In this document: positions 59,104 to 64,000 of the stretch, one piece after another | How the letters are laid out: each line of letters starts with the position of its first letter | How positions within the stretch are numbered: position 1 is the stretch's first letter | Source of the DNA: an uncultured Alphaproteobacteria bacterium | GTDB lineage: Bacteria; Pseudomonadota; Alphaproteobacteria; Rs-D84 | Assembly: GCA_905234185.1 (NCBI GenBank) | Contig: CAJOGC010000002.1 | Coordinates: forward strand, 1-64,000 | DNA: 64,000 bases | Reading direction: 5' to 3' | The notes under the pieces: model-generated | What the model was told of the DNA's origin: nothing | Databases searched by the model: none | Seen by the model: only the letters and a program-made list of their open reading frames with translations | Program-made: the position numbers and the translations under genes

Positions 59104-59550
59104 TTAACGTTGTGGTTGTGTAATTGCCTGTTTCTTTGCTTCGGTCATGGCCAGAAATTCTTTATACTTTCTTGCATGTAATCCCGGATTTTTTCTTGCC
59201 ATCGCATAAAGCACTTTTTGTGTCACACCCTGGACATTCATATCTTCGATGTCTTTTATAACATTGGCAATTTCATCGCTACTGGCGCCCAAACGGGACA
59301 TACGTACTTTGATTGTTTCCATACAATTTTTTATGTTCTGTTCGGCTTTTGTTATAACTTTTGCACTGGGCATGCGTGCCGCCCGTTGTTCCGCGATGGT
59401 TTCATAATTTTTGATAATTAACCTTACATTATATGATATCAAATAACCGTGTTCATCTGATGAAGTGACACCCTTAAGTGCCTCTGCATTATCTAAAGTT
59501 TCACGATAAGACACCTTGTCGCATTTTGCTACGTTTCTTAACGCATTCAT
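59104..59550 (-). CDS. Hypothetical helical protein
   Basis: 148 residues, soluble and mainly helical (LIIKNYETIAEQRAARMPSAKVITKAEQNIKNCMETIKVRMSRL). AAAAGGATACAAA precedes the start. It is divergent from the Bax-inhibitor gene and lies 14 bases upstream of lgt on the same strand. No family is recognised. Confidence 0.6.
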   Translation of the reverse strand: MNALRNVAKCDKVSYRETLDNAEALKGVTSSDEHGYLISYNVRLIIKNYETIAEQRAARMPSAKVITKAEQNIKNCMETIKVRMSRLGASSDEIANVIKDIEDMNVQGVTQKVLYAMARKNPGLHARKYKEFLAMTEAKKQAITQPQR

Positions 59551-59567
59551 TTTGTATCCTTTTATTC

Positions 59568-59596
59568 TTGAATTTACCGATGCATTGTATTATATA
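59568..59596 (+). promoter_or_regulatory. Sigma-70 promoter of the Bax-inhibitor-1 gene
   Basis: TTGAAT (59568-59573), a 17-base spacer, then TATATA (59591-59596). AAGGAG follows at 59611, six bases from the ATG. Confidence 0.65.
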
Positions 59597-59621
59597 AATA
59601 TGGAATGACAAGGAGAATTTT

Positions 59622-60329
59622 ATGTCAAATCGCATACAACAATTACACAATGACGGCATGTCTTTATATCTTAAACGCGTATTTGCATTAATGTTTGGCG
59701 CGGTGGGGTTAACTGCAATCGCATCGTTTTTCACAATGGCAACACCGCTGATTACGTTTTTGTTCACATCAACGGGGCTGTCCGCATTTTACTACATATT
59801 ACTTTTTGGCGGACTGGCACTTTCCATTTGGGCCCAGGTTCGGGCATTTCACCTTAGGCCGATGACTGGGGGTGTGTTGTTGGCACTGTACGCGATTATG
59901 ATGGGCATTGTTATGACGCCGTTATTATTAGTCGCTGTGACGCATAATCCATGGACAATATTGTTTGCATTTATAATTGCGGCGGTTATGTTTGGATGCA
60001 TGGCATTGTTCGGATACAAAACCGTCCGTAATTTGTCATTTTTGCGTTTGTTTTTATTCATGGGTATGATCGGATTAATTTTGGTTGGCGTCTTTTCATT
60101 TATTTGGCCGGCATTGGTTGGTGGTACATTCGGCACGATAGTGTGTCTGATTGGTGTATTAATATTTGCTTTGTTCACCGCGTATGACATGCAGACGTTA
60201 AAGAGTGCATATAATTATGTTGGTGATGACACACAAAAGAATCAATTGGCTGTGCTGGGCGCATTGCATTTGTACATTTCGTTCATTGCAATGTTTCAGT
60301 ATATTTTAAGCCTGTTTAACCGTAATTAA
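59622..60329 (+). CDS. Bax inhibitor-1/YccA family membrane protein
   Basis: 235 residues, seven hydrophobic segments. The start YLKRVFALMFGAVGLTAIASF and the end FTAYDMQTLKSAYN (D..D-type pore region), then LGALHLYISFIAMFQYILSLFN, are family hallmarks. These proteins are calcium-leak channels or protease modulators, interacting with FtsH in E. coli. Its own promoter and Shine-Dalgarno are visible. The ferredoxin gene follows after 23 bases. Confidence 0.9.
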   Translation: MSNRIQQLHNDGMSLYLKRVFALMFGAVGLTAIASFFTMATPLITFLFTSTGLSAFYYILLFGGLALSIWAQVRAFHLRPMTGGVLLALYAIMMGIVMTPLLLVAVTHNPWTILFAFIIAAVMFGCMALFGYKTVRNLSFLRLFLFMGMIGLILVGVFSFIWPALVGGTFGTIVCLIGVLIFALFTAYDMQTLKSAYNYVGDDTQKNQLAVLGALHLYISFIAMFQYILSLFNRN

Positions 60330-60352
60330 TACCAAGGAAAAAGGAAAACAAA

Positions 60353-60529
60353 ATGGCATACAAAATAGATAAATCACAATGCATTGGCTGTCACACATGT
60401 GCGGGTGTTTGTCCCATGTCGGCGATATCCATTGATGGCGACGGCAAATGCGTTATTGACGCATCAAAATGTGTTTCATGTGGCACCTGTGCGGCAATGT
60501 GTCCGGTAAGTGCTATAAAGGCAGAATAA
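60353..60529 (+). CDS. 2x[4Fe-4S] ferredoxin
   Basis: 58 residues, too short for the ORF track. Two cluster motifs, CIGCHTCAGVCP (10-21) and CVSCGTCAAMCP (40-51), are separated by a short linker: the clostridial-type ferredoxin. AAGGAAAAAGGA precedes ATG 60353. It is an electron carrier for anaerobic enzymes; the radical-SAM NrdG in the window would need such a low-potential donor (inference). It is followed by a terminator. Confidence 0.92.
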   Translation: MAYKIDKSQCIGCHTCAGVCPMSAISIDGDGKCVIDASKCVSCGTCAAMCPVSAIKAE

Positions 60530-60530
60530 T

Positions 60531-60557
60531 AAAAACGCACCGTTTGGTGCGTTTTTT
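60531..60557 (+). terminator. Intrinsic terminator
   Basis: AAAAACGCACC-GTTT-GGTGCGTTTTTT directly after the ferredoxin stop. Confidence 0.92.
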
Positions 60558-60635
60558 ATCGAAAAAATCAATATATTATTGCAAAATCTTATTTAAGGTA
60601 TCATAATAAGCACGCAATAAAATTGGAGTTTTGAT

Positions 60636-61997
60636 ATGCCAGCAAAAACAGTTAATGATATTGTCGCATTGTGCAAGCGGCGCGGTTTTATTTTCACAGG
60701 TTCCGAAATCTATGGCGGATTGGGTGGTGCATATGATTATGGTCCATACGGCGTGGAATTGATGAAAAACATCAAAAATGCGTGGTGGAACGCCATGATT
60801 TATTCCCGTAATGATATCGAAGGCTTAGATGCGGCCTTGATATCAAACCGCCTGCTTTGGAAATATTCGGGCCACGAAGCATCTTTTTCCGACCCATTGG
60901 TCGAATGCAAAAAATGTGGTGCCCGCATGCGCCAGGACAAGATGCGCGACCCGACCAAGTGTGATAACTGTGGTTCTACCGACATCACCGAACCACGCGC
61001 ATACCAACTGATGATGGGATTGTCGATTGGTGCAATGGCGGACGGTGCGATAAACGCATACCTGCGTCCGGAAACGGCGACCACGACATATGTCAATTTT
61101 AAAAATGTTTTGGATGCAAAGCCACATAAACTGCCATTTGGTATCGCCCAAATTGGCAAGGCTTTCCGTAACGAGATTTCGCCCCGCGGTTTTGTTTTCC
61201 GCATGCGTGAATTCGAACAGGCGGAAATGCAATACTTTGTAAACCCGGCAGATGACGAAAAATATTTCGAAATGTGGAAAGCGACGCGCATGGCATGGTG
61301 GATTGATACACTGGGCATACCGGCCGAAAAATTGCGTTTCTTGCCACACGTAAAATTAGCACACTATGCCAAGGCCGCGGTTGATATCGAATACGCATTT
61401 CCCGATGGTTTTGACGAAGTCGAAGGTGTCCATAATCGCCAGGATTTTGATTTGGGGTCCCACACGAAATCCCAGGATGAATTCGAAATCCATGCGAAAG
61501 TACTGGAAAACAAAGACAGCACAACAAAGTTGGCATATTCTGACCCGCAAACAGGCGATAATTTCATCCCATATGTTATTGAAACCGCAATGGGTGTGAA
61601 TCGCGCAATGTTGGCGGTTATGATAGAAGCATATACCGAAGAAGATCTGGGTGATGGCAAATCGCGCATCGTGTTGAAATTAAAGCCATGGTTGGCACCG
61701 GTCAAGGCGGCGGTCATTCCGCTGGCGCGAAATGTTCCGGAATTGCTGGAAATATCAAACAGCATTGAAAACGATTTGCGCAAATTGGGCATTGGCCGTA
61801 TTGAACTGGAAAACAGTGGTAATATCGGTAAAAATTATCGCCGTCACGACGAAATTGGCACACCTGTGTGCATTACGGTTGACCACCAAACAATCGAAGA
61901 TGGTACCGTCACACTGCGCTATCGCGACACAATGGAGCAAATTCGTGTTCCGGTTGCGGATGTTCCGTCAAAAGTGTTAGAGATTGTGAAACATTAA
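60636..61997 (+). CDS. glyS: Glycyl-tRNA synthetase, homodimeric alpha2 type
   Basis: 453 residues. Class II core: motif 1 region GGAYDYGPYGVELMKN, a zinc ribbon CKKCGARMRQDKMRDPTKCDNCGS (about 92-115), MRPETA-like YLRPETATTTYVNF, motif 2 FRNEISPRGFVFRMREFEQAE, motif 3 GVNRAMLAVM, and an anticodon-binding C-terminal domain (APVKAAVIPLARN onward). This is the single-chain type of Gram-positives, archaea and eukaryotes, not the GlyQ/GlyS alpha2beta2 enzyme of most proteobacteria. Single gene with its own terminator. Confidence 0.93.
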   Translation: MPAKTVNDIVALCKRRGFIFTGSEIYGGLGGAYDYGPYGVELMKNIKNAWWNAMIYSRNDIEGLDAALISNRLLWKYSGHEASFSDPLVECKKCGARMRQDKMRDPTKCDNCGSTDITEPRAYQLMMGLSIGAMADGAINAYLRPETATTTYVNFKNVLDAKPHKLPFGIAQIGKAFRNEISPRGFVFRMREFEQAEMQYFVNPADDEKYFEMWKATRMAWWIDTLGIPAEKLRFLPHVKLAHYAKAAVDIEYAFPDGFDEVEGVHNRQDFDLGSHTKSQDEFEIHAKVLENKDSTTKLAYSDPQTGDNFIPYVIETAMGVNRAMLAVMIEAYTEEDLGDGKSRIVLKLKPWLAPVKAAVIPLARNVPELLEISNSIENDLRKLGIGRIELENSGNIGKNYRRHDEIGTPVCITVDHQTIEDGTVTLRYRDTMEQIRVPVADVPSKVLEIVKH

Positions 61998-62020
61998 AAA
62001 ACCGCCCAAACGGGCGATTT
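61997..62020. terminator. Bidirectional intrinsic terminator
   Basis: AAAAACCGCCC-AAAC-GGGCGATTTTTT (one A-C mismatch) between glyS and the convergent glycine-zipper gene. Confidence 0.85.
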
Positions 62021-62021
62021 T

Positions 62022-63704
62022 TTATTCGTTTACATTCGGAATAATCACCGTATCATTATAATATGATATAAATCGATTTCCGGTTGCACAGTAAAATTTT
62101 TGTAAGGAATCATTATATTCACGCACCGCCGAAACCCATCGTTCATCGATATCGCTTTGGGCACCCTGGTACGCAGTAAATGCCCCCAATGCACCACCGG
62201 CACCGGCACCAATCATTGTACCCTTTAACCGTGCCTTGTTATCTAAATCGATTATACCACCATCTTCGGCACTGATATACATGGGGTCAAAGTCGTTCAA
62301 TGTTGCATCATCAGATGTTAACGGTTCCCCCACGGCTTCGCCACGGGTATTGCGCAAATATATTGGGGCACCCGGATTCGACTTCATCCATTCATACCAA
62401 TCTGCGCGTTTCATACCAAAGAATTTATCTGAAATCCCCCACACCAATGCCGGTTTTTGTTCCTTGGCACGGATGGCGCTTTTTATTTTCACATATACAT
62501 GGCCTTCGCCCGGGCCGCTCTGCATTGTGGATTTTCCATTTAAATCTTCATACATGTGATATCTTTCACCGGCACCGCCATCGCGCAAATCGGTCCATTC
62601 AACATCCGTAAGTGAATTCACATCTCTCAAAACCAAATTACCGTTTTTGTCCTTTAATTCGATTTTAATTGATGCCAGATTATCAAGCACACAACTTTCA
62701 TTACGGCAAACGACCGCCTTTCTTTCATTTACATCAAGATATACATTTTCACCATCGCCAACCTTGTCACCACGAACAATGTATCCCCACAAACATTTTG
62801 ATGTCTCACTGCCACTTGCTTTTTTGCAATCTTCGATACGCAACACCGAATCGCCAGATGCCATAATATTACCGACAACACCACCGGCCGCCGCGTTTAT
62901 TCCGGTGGACATAATCATATCGCCACCAACCTTGCCCGCGTACGAGCCACCGGCACCAATCGCTGCGCCACTTAACGCGCCTATAACAGTCCCCTGGATT
63001 TTGCCCTTGTCGGTTCCAATTAAACCGTCTTTGCCTATATCATTTTTTCCGGCGATATTACCACCAATTCCGCCAATCAATGCCCCAGCCGCAATTTTAA
63101 GTGCCGCATTTTGTTTTTGTTCTTGGTCCATTACCTTTTTTACATCTTCGACGGTCGGTGCTTCGTCCGCCGGGAAAATCACATTTTCGACATCCGCTGT
63201 ATAAGAATATTCAGGAAAATCAGAAATGTTGCACTTTACCATGGAGCCAGCCGCAACATTTGCACGCGCCAATGTCACATATTGTGGCGCATTTGGATTA
63301 GTAATCGACACATTATTTGGTGCCAAGGCACGAAGTTCAACAACCGCAACACATGTCGATGCACCGCCGGCACCAACACCCGCCGTCGGCTTGTCCCAAG
63401 TAAATTCACCGTCTGGATAAATACGAGAACACGCTTCTAATTGGCCCGCGCCGATGTGCGCTGTCCCGCTTGTTATCTGCTTTGCTAAATCATCATTTGT
63501 AATCCGTGCCGATAAATCCGTGTTGCCCGGTGCCATCTGGGCCGTTGAATCAACGGTCACAGTATTTGCCGCAACCATTTGCCGATAAACATCATTTTTT
63601 GTTTTGTTGCCGATACGTACGGCACCATTTGCCACCCCGCCGGCCAATATACCAACCACGCCGACAAATAATGACATGTGTAAAATCTTGTTTTTCTGTG
63701 CCAT
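62022..63704 (-). CDS. Exported protein with glycine-zipper segments
   Basis: 560 residues. Signal peptide MAQKNKILHMSLFVGVVGILAGGVANGAV. Two glycine-zipper regions (about 207-285: AAGALIGGIGGNIAG, GTVIGALSGAAIGAGGSYAG, and about 505-525: GTMIGAGAGGALGAFTAY) could insert in or line a membrane. Between them is a Cys-containing mixed alpha/beta part. It is probably a cell-envelope protein, and the flanking outer-membrane barrel gene is on the same strand just upstream. No named family is recognised. Confidence 0.65.
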   Translation of the reverse strand: MAQKNKILHMSLFVGVVGILAGGVANGAVRIGNKTKNDVYRQMVAANTVTVDSTAQMAPGNTDLSARITNDDLAKQITSGTAHIGAGQLEACSRIYPDGEFTWDKPTAGVGAGGASTCVAVVELRALAPNNVSITNPNAPQYVTLARANVAAGSMVKCNISDFPEYSYTADVENVIFPADEAPTVEDVKKVMDQEQKQNAALKIAAGALIGGIGGNIAGKNDIGKDGLIGTDKGKIQGTVIGALSGAAIGAGGSYAGKVGGDMIMSTGINAAAGGVVGNIMASGDSVLRIEDCKKASGSETSKCLWGYIVRGDKVGDGENVYLDVNERKAVVCRNESCVLDNLASIKIELKDKNGNLVLRDVNSLTDVEWTDLRDGGAGERYHMYEDLNGKSTMQSGPGEGHVYVKIKSAIRAKEQKPALVWGISDKFFGMKRADWYEWMKSNPGAPIYLRNTRGEAVGEPLTSDDATLNDFDPMYISAEDGGIIDLDNKARLKGTMIGAGAGGALGAFTAYQGAQSDIDERWVSAVREYNDSLQKFYCATGNRFISYYNDTVIIPNVNE

Positions 63705-63738
63705 ACCTTACCCAACCACCATAAACGCGTGCGATTTA

Positions 63739-64000
63739 TCAGAACTGTAACCGCAACCGTGCACCAACATCGACCATTCCCAAACGTCCACTTTCATACC
63801 AATCGGTATAATGATAAACGCTGTCATATGGGGCTTCGTATTCGCCACCGGCGCCGTCCCCCAGCCATTCGGTTTGTGACATAACTATACTGCCCGATGT
63901 TTTGACGCGTCCAAGATTTGCATACCGAACAAAGAAATCCATTTTCAGTCCACCTGACAATTCAGTTGTGACACCACCTTCTAACATAAATGCCAACTGT
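63739..64000 (-). CDS. Outer-membrane beta-barrel protein, C-terminal part (cut by the window edge)
   Basis: The visible 87 codons end RLGMVDVGARLRLQF. Alternating hydrophobic strands and a terminal Phe are the signal recognised by the BAM complex. Earlier strands (GLKMDFFVRYANLGRVKT) have the barrel pattern. The gene continues beyond 64000, so the Met at 63996 in the track is internal. It sits 34 bases upstream of the glycine-zipper gene and is probably co-transcribed with it. Confidence 0.7.
   Translation of the reverse strand, partial: QLAFMLEGGVTTELSGGLKMDFFVRYANLGRVKTSGSIVMSQTEWLGDGAGGEYEAPYDSVYHYTDWYESGRLGMVDVGARLRLQF

Overview
The window looks like a chromosomal segment of a host-associated, largely anaerobic alphaproteobacterium, probably one of the small-genome gut lineages. 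This is inferred from gene content, not from a marker gene. Supporting signs are a ParC ending in the alphaproteobacterial style, a zapA/DUF4164 pair, an lptE-holA-map block, and an oxygen-sensitive class III ribonucleotide reductase as the only RNR visible. There are also many secreted Cys-rich proteins and many compact intrinsic terminators built on a GCCC-N4-GGGC stem.

Layout. (1) 1-5.1 kb is a complete diversity-generating retroelement (DGR) on the minus strand. It runs from a secreted Cys-rich protein, through a paralogue of the variable protein, a small accessory protein and the DGR reverse transcriptase, to a template repeat (TR, 1234-1374) embedded in a cluster of nested palindromic repeats. 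The variable protein gene (96-533) follows, and its 3' end is the variable repeat (VR, 102-242). VR and TR align without gaps over 141 bases and differ at 12 positions. Every difference is at an adenine of the TR coding strand, and all nine AAC codons of the TR are altered. A divergent XRE regulator with three TGATATCA sites sits at the head of the operon. (2) 5.1-25.5 kb is mostly core chromosome: parC, a secreted protein, zapA and its partner, radC, map, holA, lptE, an acyl-CoA synthetase, and an nrdD/nrdG operon behind two NrdR boxes. The glycyl-radical domain of NrdD is a separate 63-codon gene. A divergent WYL regulator / tandem AAA+ / DUF2779 nuclease-like locus follows. (3) 25.8-56.7 kb holds two integrated elements in tandem at the 3' end of tRNA-Ser(UGA). 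Both begin with TGGCGG plus a shared left-end sequence, and both end with a shared right-end hairpin sequence. The small one (25.8-27.5) carries a DUF2778/Tlde1-like peptidoglycan-targeting protein and a likely membrane immunity protein. The large one (27.5-56.7) carries a methyltransferase broken by one stop codon, DUF5681, TerL, HipBA, a remarkable run of proteases of several catalytic classes, two HNH-LRR fusions with acetyltransferases, a 1379-residue NACHT-like NTPase with a C-terminal nuclease-like domain, and a DUF2924/serine recombinase module. No capsid, portal or tail genes are visible. (4) 56.7-64 kb is core chromosome again: tRNA-Ser, nagZ, lgt, a Bax-inhibitor-1 protein, a ferredoxin, glycyl-tRNA synthetase, a glycine-zipper surface protein and a truncated outer-membrane barrel gene.

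How it works together. The DGR is expected to copy its TR into RNA, reverse-transcribe it with errors at adenines, and rewrite the C-terminal 48 residues of a secreted protein, while the A-free Cys codons keep its scaffold. The islands look like accumulated accessory cargo (defence, toxin and effector-like genes) on phage-derived or satellite-like mobile elements using one tRNA site. All functional statements come from reading motifs; no database search was possible.
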